Shown: positions 10,433-20,913, counted from the first letter of the stretch. The stretch is DNA of 64,000 nt from Aquibium carbonis (GCF_003970795.1 NZ_RWKW01000071.1:1-64000), one strand, 5' to 3'. Translations and numbers: made by a program. Notes: generated by a model not told the origin, from the sequence alone.

Positions 10433-11229
10433 CAGATCGACCCTCCGGCAGCGGCCGCATCCGGCATGGCCAGCGCGCCGGCGGCCGGCGGTCCGTTCGC
10501 GGTCATGCGGCGCAGGTGGATGAAGCGCACGCCGGCGGCGGCCGCCGCGACGCCGTCGGTGCCGGCATTGTCGCCGATGAAGACGCAGGCGGCGCGCGCG
10601 GCCCCGCTGAGCCGCAGCCCGAGCTCGACCAGATCGGGCGCCGGCTTGCCGATGCTGGTGAAACCGACCGAGGGAACGCAGGCACGGATCGCCGCGACGA
10701 TCGCGCCGGTTTCGGGAACCGGACGGCCGCGGTCGTCGGGATGGACCGTATCGACATTGGTCACGACGAGCGCCGCCCCATCGTGGACCTCGTCGATCAG
10801 CCGGCCGAGATCGCGCACCGTGAAGTCGCCGTCCCGCGCGAGGAGCACGATGTCGGGCTTGCGGGATTCGGTGCGCAGCCCAAGCGACCGGGCGAGGTTT
10901 CGGATCGGCGGCTCGGCATAGAGCGACAGGGCCGCGCCCGGTCGGGCGGCCGCGATCCGGTGGACCGCCTGCTCGCCGGCCAGCAGGATCCGCCGCGGAT
11001 CGATGGCGAGCCCGATGGTGGCCATCCGGCGCGACAGGGTCTCGGCGGTGTCGGAGGAGTTGTTCGAGACGATCCAGAGCCGGTCGGCATGGCTGGCGAC
11101 GAAGGACCGCACGTTGGGATAGACGTGCCCGCCCGAAACCAGGCATCCGTCGAGGTCGCAGAAGATCGCCTCGCAGCCTTCGACCGGCGCCTGCGCGATG
11201 TCTGCAATTCTGATCGTCTCGTTCGTCAC
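10432..11229 (-). CDS. HAD-IIA family phosphatase (NagD/phosphoglycolate phosphatase-like)
   Basis: This 265-residue cytoplasmic hydrolase is the first gene of the leftward transporter operon. It shows the HAD motifs: nucleophile and acid/base in FCDLDGCL (D25 and D27), SNNSSD at 55-60 for motif II, a GKPAPDL lysine, and GDNAGTDG for metal binding. The cap position and the GxxxG-type spacing place it in the HAD-IIA group, which includes NagD, pyridoxal phosphatase and phosphoglycolate phosphatase. The start is GTG, with GGAG seven bases upstream. Its stop overlaps the permease start. The likely job is to dephosphorylate the imported or processed compound; this is inferred from context. Confidence 0.85.
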   Translation of the reverse strand: MTNETIRIADIAQAPVEGCEAIFCDLDGCLVSGGHVYPNVRSFVASHADRLWIVSNNSSDTAETLSRRMATIGLAIDPRRILLAGEQAVHRIAAARPGAALSLYAEPPIRNLARSLGLRTESRKPDIVLLARDGDFTVRDLGRLIDEVHDGAALVVTNVDTVHPDDRGRPVPETGAIVAAIRACVPSVGFTSIGKPAPDLVELGLRLSGAARAACVFIGDNAGTDGVAAAAAGVRFIHLRRMTANGPPAAGALAMPDAAAAGGSI

Positions 11230-11365
11230 GCCTCGGCTCCGCTGCCGGGAGACACGACGAAGCCGTCCGTCGGCGCATGCGCGCCGCGGCAGGTCCGTCC
11301 CGTCCGCCCTGGATCTGTCTGGGCAGCCGGCACGTCGCCCGCTGCATCCGCAATCTGGGCCTGCT

Positions 11366-11376
11366 CTGTGACACAG
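11366..11376. promoter_or_regulatory. Candidate regulator site in the divergent promoter region
   Basis: The 11-bp palindrome CTGTG-A-CACAG lies 46 bases before the LysR gene, in the 193-base gap between it and the divergent transporter operon. LysR regulators usually bind a palindrome between their own gene and a divergent target, so this position fits. The palindrome is short and could be chance. Confidence 0.25.
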
Positions 11377-11422
11377 GCTTTACAGACGACAGCTAGACTT
11401 CGGCTCGATCAAAGCCCCGCTT

Positions 11423-12343
11423 ATGTCGCCGGAGATTTCCTTGACCGTTTCGCCCACCCGCATCCGCGCCGTGAACGCCGTCGCCGCGTCCGGTTCCTTT
11501 GCCGCCGCAGCGCGCCTGCTCGGCATTTCCCAGCCCGCGGTTTCCCAACACGTGAAGGGGATCGAGGAAGAGTTCGGCGTGCGCCTGTTCCTGCGCCGCA
11601 ACGGCGCCCTGCATCCGACGCCCCTGTGCCTCGAACTCTGCGACGTGGCGGAACGGATGACGGAGGCCGAAAACGCGGCGACCCGCATCCTGACCCGCCG
11701 CAACGCGCTCGCCGACGGGCACATCTCGGTCGGACTGGGCAATTCGATGCCTGGCATGGCGCTGATCGCGCTGTTCAACAAGCGCCACCCCTCGGTGTCG
11801 ATCTCGGTCCAGACCGGCTCCTTCGAGGAGATCACCGCGGCCGTCATCACCCGCCGCGTCGATGTCGGCGTGCTGCCGAACGTGCCCGACGACGGCCGCT
11901 TCCGGCGCGAACTGCTCGTGCGCCAGCAGGTCGTGGCGATCGTCAACGCCGACAGCGCGCTGGCGAGCGAGCAATGCCTGACCTGCGAACAGCTCATCAC
12001 CGCGCCGCTGGTCTTTCGCACGCGCGGGTCCTCGACCCAGCGCGTCGTCGACCGCGCCTTCAACGGCGCGGGGCTGAACCCGGTGCCGCTGCTCACCCTC
12101 GACACGCGCGACGGGGTCTATGAGGCGGTCGCCAACGGCATCGGGGTCGGCTTCATGTGGCGCGAGGGCACCGGCCGCACGGACACGATCCGGCGCATCC
12201 CCGTCCGCGAGATGGACAGGCTCTACGACGAGGTGGTGTTTGCGCCGCGCGACGATTCCGGACAGGTCGGCGAAGCCTTCTTCGCCGCCGCGAAGGTCTT
12301 CGGCAGCTCGGTCCTGGCGGACGCCGCAGCGAAAGGCCCCTGA
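11423..12343 (+). CDS. LysR-family transcriptional regulator
   Basis: This protein of up to 306 residues has the LysR winged helix at the N terminus (AASGSFAAAARLLGISQPAVSQHVKGIEEEFGVRLFLR, roughly residues 21-58) and a type-2 periplasmic-binding-like effector domain (about 100-300). It is divergent from the phosphoesterase/ABC operon and is the natural candidate to control it. The ATG at 11423 lacks a clear ribosome-binding site; an in-frame TTG at 11441 has GGAG seven bases upstream and would shorten the protein by six residues. The effector domain resembles CysB/CbbR-type sensors only in general layout, so no ligand is proposed. Confidence 0.85.
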   Translation: MSPEISLTVSPTRIRAVNAVAASGSFAAAARLLGISQPAVSQHVKGIEEEFGVRLFLRRNGALHPTPLCLELCDVAERMTEAENAATRILTRRNALADGHISVGLGNSMPGMALIALFNKRHPSVSISVQTGSFEEITAAVITRRVDVGVLPNVPDDGRFRRELLVRQQVVAIVNADSALASEQCLTCEQLITAPLVFRTRGSSTQRVVDRAFNGAGLNPVPLLTLDTRDGVYEAVANGIGVGFMWREGTGRTDTIRRIPVREMDRLYDEVVFAPRDDSGQVGEAFFAAAKVFGSSVLADAAAKGP

Positions 12344-12402
12344 GCGGCCGCGTCATTCCGGGACGACTTGTTCCGCCGCGGCAAGACGTCGATGATGGCC
12401 GC

Positions 12403-12774
12403 ATGACAAAGGACACAAGGCACCCGGTCGTCCGGATTCGCATCGTCTTCGGCGAAGACGAGATGATGGGCCCCGGCAAGGCCGAGCTTCTCGAACGGAT
12501 CGACCGCACGGGCTCCATCTCGGCCGCCGGGCGCGAAATGAACATGAGCTACAAGCGCGCCTGGATGCTGGTCGAGACGCTGAACGCGATGTTCCGCGAT
12601 CCGCTCGTCGCCAGCACGCGCGGCGGCCCCCAGGGCGGCGGCGCGGTGCTCACCGATGCCGGGCGGCAGGTGCTGCATCTCTATCGCGCGTTCGAGGCGC
12701 AGGCCGCGGCTGCCGGCGCGGAGGGGCTGGCAAGGATGCAATCGATGCTCAGCGATATTCCCAGCGGAAAATAA
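12403..12774 (+). CDS. ModE-like molybdate-dependent regulator, DNA-binding domain only
   Basis: This 123-residue protein matches the N-terminal winged helix of ModE: RIVFGEDEMMGPGKAELLERID, then GSISAAGREMNMSYKRAW and the arm GGGAVLTDAGRQVLHLYR. E. coli ModE is about twice as long and has two C-terminal molybdate-binding (Mop) domains; these are absent here, as in several alphaproteobacterial short ModE proteins. It stands 63 bases upstream of modA on the same strand and is expected to repress modABC when molybdate is available. How a one-domain version senses molybdate is not visible in the sequence. Confidence 0.88.
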   Translation: MTKDTRHPVVRIRIVFGEDEMMGPGKAELLERIDRTGSISAAGREMNMSYKRAWMLVETLNAMFRDPLVASTRGGPQGGGAVLTDAGRQVLHLYRAFEAQAAAAGAEGLARMQSMLSDIPSGK

Positions 12775-12777
12775 CGT

Positions 12778-12807
12778 TTGACTTCGCCGCTCTGTCCCTG
12801 GGATATG
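12778..12807 (+). promoter_or_regulatory. Candidate modABC promoter
   Basis: TTGACT at 12778-12783 is a good -35 element; GATATG at 12802-12807 is a possible -10 element with an 18-base spacer. The -10 lies inside the inverted repeat that runs to the modA ribosome-binding site, as expected for a repressor-blocked promoter. It was assigned by eye. Confidence 0.45.
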
Positions 12808-12830
12808 TTCGGCGAAACATAACCCAGGGA
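12795..12830. promoter_or_regulatory. Long inverted repeat upstream of modA, candidate ModE operator
   Basis: Two 15-base arms, TCCCTGGGATATGTT and AACATAACCCAGGGA, flank a 6-base centre (CGGCGA); only one pair (A/A) is mismatched. The inner part, TATGTT-N6-AACATA, resembles the AT-rich, TAT/ATA-ended ModE boxes known from other proteobacteria. The right arm runs into the GGGAGG ribosome-binding site of modA. It could therefore act as DNA operator, as RNA hairpin, or both. Confidence 0.6.
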
Positions 12831-12837
12831 GGATCCC

Positions 12838-13629
12838 ATGGTTTTCTCGCGACGTGTCCTGCTGTCCGCCGCGTTCGCTTTCGGCATCGCCGTCCAGCCG
12901 ATCGCGCTCCAGGCAAAGGACGAAGCCCCCGTCGTCGCGGCGGCTGCGAACCTGCAGTTCGCCATCGAGGAGGTCGCCGAGAGCTTCAAGGCGCAGACCG
13001 GCAAGGACGTCCGCCTCTCGATGGGCTCGACGGGAAACATCGCCCGCCAGATCCGAGAGGGCGCGCCCTACGAACTGTTCCTCGCCGCCGACGACACGAC
13101 GGTGCGGACCCTGGCGCAGGACGGGTTCACCCGCGACGCAGGGACGGTCTACGCGGTCGGCCGGATCGCGCTGATCGTGCCCGCCGGTTCGTCCCTGCGC
13201 CCCGACGGCACGCTGGGCTCGCTCGGCGAGGCGCTGGCGGCCGGCACGATCAACAGGTTCGCCATCGCCAATCCCGAGCACGCCCCGTTCGGCGTGGCGG
13301 CGCGCGAGGCGCTGATCCACGCCGGCCTGTGGGACACGCTCCAGCCGCACCTCGTTCTGGGCGAGAATGTCAGCCAGGCGGCCCAGTTCGCCGTTTCCGG
13401 CAACGCGGAGGGCGGCATCATCGCCTATTCGCTCGCTCTGGCGCCCGACGTCCGGGCAAAGGGCAGCTTCGACCTGATCCCGGCGGAATGGCACGAGCCC
13501 TTGCGCCAGCGCATGGCATTGCTGAAGAATGCGGGACCCGTCGCGGAAGCCTTCTACGACTACATGAACGGTTCCGCCGCACGCGCGATCATGGAACGAT
13601 ACGGGTTCGTCCTGCCGGAAGGGGAATGA
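12838..13629 (+). CDS. modA: Molybdate ABC transporter periplasmic binding protein
   Basis: This 263-residue protein binds molybdate (or tungstate) in the periplasm and hands it to ModBC. It has a signal peptide (residues 1-26, ending ALQA) and ModA landmarks: VVAAAANLQFAIEEVAESF, the anion-binding SMGSTGNIARQI, YELFLAADD, and AIANPEHAPFGVAAREAL. The ATG at 12838 follows GGGAGG at a good distance. modB starts directly after the stop, and modC overlaps modB. Expression is probably controlled by the inverted repeat and ModE-like protein upstream. Length and motifs agree with the family. Confidence 0.95.
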   Translation: MVFSRRVLLSAAFAFGIAVQPIALQAKDEAPVVAAAANLQFAIEEVAESFKAQTGKDVRLSMGSTGNIARQIREGAPYELFLAADDTTVRTLAQDGFTRDAGTVYAVGRIALIVPAGSSLRPDGTLGSLGEALAAGTINRFAIANPEHAPFGVAAREALIHAGLWDTLQPHLVLGENVSQAAQFAVSGNAEGGIIAYSLALAPDVRAKGSFDLIPAEWHEPLRQRMALLKNAGPVAEAFYDYMNGSAARAIMERYGFVLPEGE

Positions 13630-14298
13630 ATGGACTGGACGGCGCTCTGGCTGTCGCTGCGGCTCGCGGCCTGGACGGTCGCCCTGCTGCTGCCCGTGGC
13701 CATCCTGATGGGACGCTTCCTGGCCTACCGCCGGTTCCGGGGCAAGGGGCTGGTGGAGGCGCTGGTCATGCTGCCGTTGGTCCTGCCGCCCACCGTCTTC
13801 GGCTTCTACCTGCTGGTCGTCTTCGGCGCGAACAGCCCGCTCGGCCAGTTCTGGCGCGCGACCTTCGGCCATCAGCTCGTCTTCTCCTTCGAGGGGCTGG
13901 TGGTCGCTTCGGTGATCTTCAACCTGCCCTTCGCCATCCAGCCCGCCCAGCGCGGCTTCGAGGCGATCCCGGTCGAGGTGCGGGAGGCCGCGCGCTGCTG
14001 CGGCCTTTCCCCGCTGGAATCGCTGCGGAAGGTCGAACTGCCGCTGGCGTGGCCGGGCCTGATGACGGCCATGGTGCTGACCTTCGCGCACACGCTCGGC
14101 GAGTTCGGCATCGTGCTGATGGTCGGCGGTTCGATCCCCGGCGAGACCCGGACCATCGCGATTTCCATCTACGACCGCGTGCAGGCCTTCGACGATCGCT
14201 CCGCGGGCATCATGGCGGCGGTGCTGCTGGCCATTTCGCTGTTCACGATCACCGTGACGTACTGGCTGTCGGCGCGCGTCGGCCGGAGGCTGTCCTGA
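13630..14298 (+). CDS. modB: Molybdate ABC transporter permease
   Basis: This 222-residue inner-membrane protein forms the molybdate channel as a dimer. It has about five membrane helices and the EAA loop EVREAARCCGLSPLESLRKVELP, followed by FAHTLGEFGIVLMVGG, which is highly characteristic of ModB. Its ATG begins immediately after the modA stop and its TGA overlaps the modC start (TGATG), so the three genes are one translational unit. The length is the usual one for ModB. No irregularity is visible. Confidence 0.95.
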   Translation: MDWTALWLSLRLAAWTVALLLPVAILMGRFLAYRRFRGKGLVEALVMLPLVLPPTVFGFYLLVVFGANSPLGQFWRATFGHQLVFSFEGLVVASVIFNLPFAIQPAQRGFEAIPVEVREAARCCGLSPLESLRKVELPLAWPGLMTAMVLTFAHTLGEFGIVLMVGGSIPGETRTIAISIYDRVQAFDDRSAGIMAAVLLAISLFTITVTYWLSARVGRRLS

Positions 14299-15392
14299 TG
14301 GCGCTGGAGGTGATGGCTCGCGCGACCGCGCCGATCCCGCTCGACATCGCCTTTCGGGTCGAGCCGGGAGAGTTGCTGGCGCTGGTCGGCCATTCCGGCT
14401 CGGGCAAGTCGACGCTGCTGCGCACCATCGCCGGCCTGTGGACGCCGTCCGAGGCCAGGGTCGCGGTCAATGGCGAGACCTGGCTCGACACCGGGCGGCG
14501 GATCGACCTCGCGCCGCATCGCCGCCGAGTCGGCATCGTCTTCCAGTCCTATGCGCTGTTCCCGCACATGACGGCGCTCGGCAACGTCGTCGCCGCCATG
14601 GGCCATCGCGCGGCCCCGGAGCGGGGCGCGGAAGCGCGCCGGCTGCTGGCGCTGGTCAACCTGTCGGGGCTGGAGGCGCGCAAGCCGGCGGAACTGTCGG
14701 GCGGCCAGCAACAGCGCGTGGCGGTTGCCCGCGCGCTCGCCCGCCAGCCGGCCGCGCTGCTGCTCGACGAGCCCTTCTCGGCCGTCGACCGCGCCACGCG
14801 CGAACGGCTCTACGAGGAAATCCGGCAGCTGCGTGCCCATCTCGCCATGCCCACCATCCTCGTCACCCACGACATGGAGGAGGCGCGCCTGCTCGCCGAC
14901 CGCATGGTGGTGATCGAGCATGGCCGCGTCGTGCGCGCGGGCGCGACGGCCGACGTGATGTTCGACCCCGCCGCGCTGCGCGCCATGGGCCTGCGCGAGA
15001 TCGGGTCGAGCCTGCGCGCGGTGATCGCCGCGCATGAGGACGACGAGCTCACCCGCCTGCAGTCGGCCGCCGGACCGGTGTGGCTGCCGCGCATCGACGG
15101 CGCGCCGGGCGCCCCGGTTCGCCTGCGGATCATGGCGCACGACGTGATGATTTCGCGCGAGCGGCCAGGCGACATTTCGGCGCTCAACGTCCTCCCCGCA
15201 TCCGTCATCGCCGTGACCGACGGGGAAGGGCCGGGCGTGATCGTGAGGCTGGATGTATCGGGTGACGAAATCCTCGCGCGCATCACCGTCCGCTCGGCCC
15301 GCGCGCTCGCCCTTGCGCCCGGCGCCGCCTGTTTCGCCATCGTCAAGTCGATGGCCGCCGCGCGCGGCGACGTCGAACCGACGGCGCGGTGA
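14298..15392 (+). CDS. modC: Molybdate ABC transporter ATP-binding protein
   Basis: This 364-residue ATPase drives molybdate import. Walker A is GHSGSGKST (residues 31-39), the signature is [15 protein letters not shown], Walker B is ALLLDEPFS, and the switch histidine lies in [11 protein letters not shown]. The last 70 residues form the Mop/TOBE molybdate-sensing domain ([19 protein letters not shown] onward), which in some homologues throttles transport when molybdate accumulates. The start overlaps modB. It is the last gene of the cluster; a 124-base gap follows before the next gene. Confidence 0.94.
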   Translation: MALEVMARATAPIPLDIAFRVEPGELLALVGHSGSGKSTLLRTIAGLWTPSEARVAVNGETWLDTGRRIDLAPHRRRVGIVFQSYALFPHMTALGNVVAAMGHRAAPERGAEARRLLALVNLSGLEARKPAELSGGQQQRVAVARALARQPAALLLDEPFSAVDRATRERLYEEIRQLRAHLAMPTILVTHDMEEARLLADRMVVIEHGRVVRAGATADVMFDPAALRAMGLREIGSSLRAVIAAHEDDELTRLQSAAGPVWLPRIDGAPGAPVRLRIMAHDVMISRERPGDISALNVLPASVIAVTDGEGPGVIVRLDVSGDEILARITVRSARALALAPGAACFAIVKSMAAARGDVEPTAR

Positions 15393-15516
15393 GGCCCCGC
15401 CGACACGGGATCGGCTCTCGAGGGCGGCCTGGGTCCAGCGCACGAACTTCGGAACCCCCCGGCGTCATCTCCGTTCAGTGAAGGCTCGAAGGAGCCCCTG
15501 CCAAAGGAGACGACGC

Positions 15517-15780
15517 ATGATCAAGAGATCCATCCTTGCCGCCGGCCTCGCCACGGCGCTGTTCGTGGCACCGGCCTTTGCCGATGACCGCCCGCCGACG
15601 CCCGAAGAGCGGGCGCAGATCGAGGCGGTGCTGGCCGCGGAAGGATTTACCAGCTGGGACGAAATCGAATGGGACGACGATGGGCATTGGGAAGTCGACG
15701 ACGCGGTCGGCCCGGACGGGCGACAATATGACCTGAAGCTGGACGCCAGTTTCGCCATCATCGCGCGCGATCCTGATTGA
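15517..15780 (+). CDS. Small periplasmic PepSY-like protein
   Basis: This 87-residue protein has a 22-residue signal peptide (IKRSILAAGLATALFVAPAFA) and a compact acidic domain ending in a PepSY-like strand pattern (GHWEVDDAVGPDGRQYDLKLD). The ATG is preceded by AAAGGAGA. PepSY domains are often attached to peptidase inhibitors, but in isolated small proteins like this their role is unknown. It has its own gap on both sides and shows no clear link to modABC. The assignment to PepSY rests on pattern only. Confidence 0.7.
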   Translation: MIKRSILAAGLATALFVAPAFADDRPPTPEERAQIEAVLAAEGFTSWDEIEWDDDGHWEVDDAVGPDGRQYDLKLDASFAIIARDPD

Positions 15781-15905
15781 ACCGCCGCCTCCAACCACTT
15801 ACCTGAACGTCAGGTCACGGAAATTTCGGCCAGTGCTGCGATGGTGCTGGCCGATTTCTTATTCGCATGCCCCCTCTTCGCATGCCCGATACAAGGAAGA
15901 ATTAC

Positions 15906-17027
15906 ATGCTCCACGTCGACATCCCGACCCGCGCCGAAATCATTACGCTCAACAAGGTTCGCGCCACCGCGTGCGTCTCGATCTATCTGAAGACGACGCC
16001 GCTGACGCAGCATGCGGACGCCTCCCGCATCGAACTGGGCAACCTCGCCAAGCAGGCGCGCGAACAGCTTGAAGCCGTCGGGTTCGACAAGCGCGAACTG
16101 GCCGCGCTGATGGAGCATCTGGACGAACTTCAGGAGGACGAGGCGTTCTGGGCCGAACAGGCCAACAGCCTTGCGATCCTGGCGACGCCGTCGACGCTGC
16201 GGACCTACCGGCTCGCCAACGACCTGACGGCGATGGTGGAAGTGTCCGACCGGTTTCACCTGAAGCCGCTGCTGCGCGCCATCACCTTCCCGCATTCCGC
16301 CCTGATTCTGGCGCTGTCGGAAAACGCCGTGCGCCTGGTCGAAGTCCATGCCGACCTTCCCGCAAAGACCGTGAAGGTGGACGGACTGCCCAAGGACGCG
16401 GCGAGCGCGCTCGGCAAGTCGACGTTGAACGACCGCTCCGCGAGCGGACGCATCCATGGCTCGGAGGGCCAGAACGTCCGCTTCCAGCAATATGCCCGCA
16501 AGGTGAACGCGGCGCTGAAGCCGGTGCTGGCCGGGCTGGACACGCCGCTCATCCTGGCCGCGACGGGCCGCCTCGCCTCGGTGTTCAGGTCGGTCAACAG
16601 CTATCCCAACCTGCTGCCGGACGGGATCGAGGATAGCCCCGACCGCATCACCGATGCCGACCTTGCCGCCGCGGCGCGCCCGGTCCTGGACGCCGCCTAC
16701 GCGGCGGAGATCGAAGCGGCGAAGGCCCTGTTCGAGACGCGTTCGGGCGAGGGACGGGCGACCACCGACCTGTCGGATGCGGCGCGGGCGGCAACGTTCG
16801 GCGCGATCGACACGCTGCTGGTCAACATCGATACGACCGTTTACGGTTCGATCGACGAGACGACCGGCGAACTGCGGCTCACCGGAGAGGCCGACGCGAC
16901 CAGCTACGGTGTCGTCGACGAGATCGCCGGCCGGGCGCTCGCGCATGGCGCCCGGGTGATGGGCGTGCGGAAGGCCGATCTCCCGGGCGAAGGCGAGCTT
17001 GCCGCCATCCTGCGCTTCGCGGCATAG
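15906..17027 (+). CDS. Bacterial eRF1/Vms1-like protein (baeRF family)
   Basis: This 373-residue cytoplasmic protein resembles bacterial members of the archaeo-eukaryotic release-factor superfamily (baeRF), whose relatives Vms1 and eRF1 cut peptidyl-tRNA on ribosomes. A loop GSEGQ at residues 185-189, in RIHGSEGQNVRFQQYARKV, is placed like the catalytic GGQ loop; the C-terminal third (GAIDTLLVNIDTTVYGSID) looks like the L7Ae-type domain. The ATG at 15906 follows AAGGAAG. It is 26 bases upstream of a universal stress protein gene, suggesting a joint stress role. A role in clearing stalled ribosomes is inference from family. Confidence 0.7.
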   Translation: MLHVDIPTRAEIITLNKVRATACVSIYLKTTPLTQHADASRIELGNLAKQAREQLEAVGFDKRELAALMEHLDELQEDEAFWAEQANSLAILATPSTLRTYRLANDLTAMVEVSDRFHLKPLLRAITFPHSALILALSENAVRLVEVHADLPAKTVKVDGLPKDAASALGKSTLNDRSASGRIHGSEGQNVRFQQYARKVNAALKPVLAGLDTPLILAATGRLASVFRSVNSYPNLLPDGIEDSPDRITDADLAAAARPVLDAAYAAEIEAAKALFETRSGEGRATTDLSDAARAATFGAIDTLLVNIDTTVYGSIDETTGELRLTGEADATSYGVVDEIAGRALAHGARVMGVRKADLPGEGELAAILRFAA

Positions 17028-17053
17028 TGCCGCCACAGGAGGCGGGAGGGAGC

Positions 17054-17473
17054 ATGGCCGGCGGAAAGCGTTTGTTGTGTTGCGTCAACGGCAGCGCGCA
17101 CGCGGTGCGAGCCGTCGAACTCGCCTGCCGCCTCGGCCCGGCGCTCGGGCTGGGCCTGACCTTCCTGGTGGTCAACCACCTCCGCAGCGCGAGCGGCTTT
17201 CCGCCGATCCGCGCCTTGCAGCCGGAGGAAGCCAAGGAAATCCTGGACACGGCGGTCCGATACGCACGCACGCACGGGATCCATGACGTCGGCGCCGAAG
17301 CGCTGGAGGCCGCGGATGTTGCGGCCTGCGTGCTGGACTACGCCCGGACCCGCGACATCGAGCACATCGTCGTGGGAACGGGAAACCCGCCCTTCATCGG
17401 ACGCCTGCTGATCGGATCCGTGTCGGAAGCGATCGTCTCCGGCGCGCACTGCCCGGTGACCGTGGCCCGCTGA
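17054..17473 (+). CDS. Universal stress protein (UspA family)
   Basis: This 139-residue cytoplasmic protein has the UspA alpha/beta fold: an early KRLLCCVNGSAHAVRAVELAC segment and the C-terminal nucleotide-loop pattern HIVVGTGNPPFIGRLLIGSVSEAIVSGAHCPVTVAR. The G-x2-G-x9-G-S type spacing suggests ATP binding. The ATG at 17054 is preceded by GGGAGGG; a start nine codons upstream is unlikely. The gene follows the eRF1-like gene at 26 bases and is probably co-transcribed with it. The exact stress is not indicated. Confidence 0.85.
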   Translation: MAGGKRLLCCVNGSAHAVRAVELACRLGPALGLGLTFLVVNHLRSASGFPPIRALQPEEAKEILDTAVRYARTHGIHDVGAEALEAADVAACVLDYARTRDIEHIVVGTGNPPFIGRLLIGSVSEAIVSGAHCPVTVAR

Positions 17474-17572
17474 AGCCGGACGACGGCCCGGCCGTGAAAT
17501 CGATTCCCCGATCGAAGGGAATCCTGTCGCCAGAAAATCGCGCCAGCCGGGCCGCGGTGCCGATGCGACCGC

Positions 17573-17836
17573 TCAGGCCATGCCGAGCGCGGCGAGGTAG
17601 AGGTCGAGGATCGCCTCTTCCTCCTGCCGCTCGTTGGCATCCTTCTTGCGCAGGCGGATGATGGTGCGCACGGCCTTGGCGTCGAAGCCCGTGCCCTTGA
17701 GCTCGGCATAGACGTCCTTGATGTCGTCCGCGATCGTCTGCTTCTCCTCCTCGAGGCGCTCGATGCGCTCGATGAAGGCGCGCAGCTGGCCCGCGGCGAT
17801 CGTCTGGGAGGATTCTTCGGTGATCTCGTCGGCCAT
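17573..17836 (-). CDS. gapR: GapR family nucleoid-associated protein (DUF2312)
   Basis: This 87-residue protein is a close match to the DUF2312/GapR family. In Caulobacter, GapR binds overtwisted AT-rich DNA ahead of polymerases and helps topoisomerases. The helical, charged core is visible: [51 protein letters not shown]. The conserved end ([15 protein letters not shown]) is intact. It is on the same strand as zapA, 150 bases downstream. The family assignment is firm; the gene symbol follows Caulobacter usage. Confidence 0.92.
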   Translation of the reverse strand: MADEITEESSQTIAAGQLRAFIERIERLEEEKQTIADDIKDVYAELKGTGFDAKAVRTIIRLRKKDANERQEEEAILDLYLAALGMA

Positions 17837-17986
17837 GTCGCTACTCCATATGGATGCGGCGCCGCGACTCTGTCTCGGCGACGCCTGAATTCGAGGCGCC
17901 TCGTTGCATCAGGAGCCCGGACCGGTCAAGCCGCCGGGCGATCAAATCGCCGCTCCGGCCGGCGAGACGGGCGATCGAAAGCCGGC

Positions 17987-18361
17987 TCACCCGCCGGGCG
18001 CGTCCTTCGTGGCCAGCCGGACCGACAGCGTCTCCATGCGCTCGGCCAGCGCCGACAATGCGCCGACGACGGCGGTGTCGGTCTGGTCGGCCTTGGACAG
18101 GGCCTCGTCGCGCGTCTTGCGCAGGATGGCCACCTCGGTCTCCAGACCCTTCACGCGGCGCTGCAGCTCCGACAGTTCGTCCATCACCATGATGCCGGCC
18201 ATGACGGCAAGGCGGTGATCTCCGATCTCGCCGAAGGATTCCTTCAGGTGCCCGACATAGCGGTCGAACCTCTGGGCAAGCTCGAGGAGGTGCTCCTCCT
18301 GCCCCTCGTCGCAGGCCATCCTGTAAGACTTGCCGTCGATGCTGACGGTGACTTGCGCCAT
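17987..18361 (-). CDS. zapA: Cell division protein ZapA
   Basis: This 124-residue protein bundles FtsZ filaments at the division site. The N-terminal ZapA domain is clear (VTVSIDGKSYRMACDEGQEEHLLELAQRFD), followed by HRLAVMAGIMVMDELSELQ and a coiled coil (residues 65-105). The tail is short and Ala-rich. It lies 6 bases downstream of the DUF4164 coiled-coil gene, a pairing seen across rhizobia, so both probably act at the septum. Length is normal for alphaproteobacterial ZapA. Confidence 0.9.
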   Translation of the reverse strand: MAQVTVSIDGKSYRMACDEGQEEHLLELAQRFDRYVGHLKESFGEIGDHRLAVMAGIMVMDELSELQRRVKGLETEVAILRKTRDEALSKADQTDTAVVGALSALAERMETLSVRLATKDAPGG

Positions 18362-18367
18362 CTGGCT

Positions 18368-18640
18368 CTACCTATCGAGGACGGCTCGGATGGTCTCCAT
18401 GGCGGTGACCAGCCGGCGCGACACTTCCTTGTTGGCGTCCTGCAATCGATCCGCGCGCGCCTCGGAGGCGTCGAGTTCCTGCGCCAGCCGCGCGCGATCG
18501 GCGTTCATGCGCTGCACTTCGGCCTCGGCCTCGGCATAGTCCAGACCCTGCTCGATCCGCGCCATTGCCGCGTTTTCGAGCGCGTCCATGGCCTTCCCCA
18601 GCCGACCGATCGCCTCTTTCAGTGTCGCTTCCACGGCCAT
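18368..18640 (-). CDS. DUF4164 coiled-coil protein
   Basis: This 90-residue protein is almost entirely heptad-repeat coiled coil (LKEAIGRLGKAMDALENAAMARIEQ, then EVQRMNADRARLAQELDASEARADRLQ). It belongs to the DUF4164 family found beside zapA in rhizobia. No catalytic residues are visible. The six-base gap to zapA implies co-transcription and suggests a partner role in division, by analogy with ZapB, though that is inference. Confidence 0.8.
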   Translation of the reverse strand: MAVEATLKEAIGRLGKAMDALENAAMARIEQGLDYAEAEAEVQRMNADRARLAQELDASEARADRLQDANKEVSRRLVTAMETIRAVLDR

Positions 18641-18816
18641 TCCTACGCGGAGAACCCGAATCGTCCGCGTTGCTAGCGCGTTATCGGTGAAAGATTAGAC
18701 GCCGCATGAAAGGGGCGTCAACAAACTCCGCGCCCGGTCCCCAGCAAAGAGGTGAGGCGGGAACGGCTTCGCTGCGCGAAGTCTGCGATAGCGCACAGCC
18801 GCGAGCCTCGGATTTG

Positions 18817-18844
18817 TTGACTCGCAAACGGCACCTGCTATGTG
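18817..18844 (+). promoter_or_regulatory. Candidate tkt promoter
   Basis: TTGACT (18817-18822) and TATGTG (18839-18844) with a 16-base spacer form the best sigma-70-like promoter before tkt, leaving a leader of about 70 bases. It was assigned by eye in the 278-base divergent region between the DUF4164 gene and tkt. Confidence 0.45.
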
Positions 18845-18918
18845 TCCCCTCGCCTTTCCGGGGCATTTCGCGGGCCTTTGGTCGCCCGATCCAGCCGTTC
18901 CGCAACGAGAGAGCCACC

Positions 18919-20913
<1,995 letters not shown>

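Noticed and set aside
17837-17986. 6S RNA gene next to zapA
   Set aside because: 6S RNA often lies near zapA, but I cannot recognise its closing stem and central bubble here, and no ygfA gene is adjacent.
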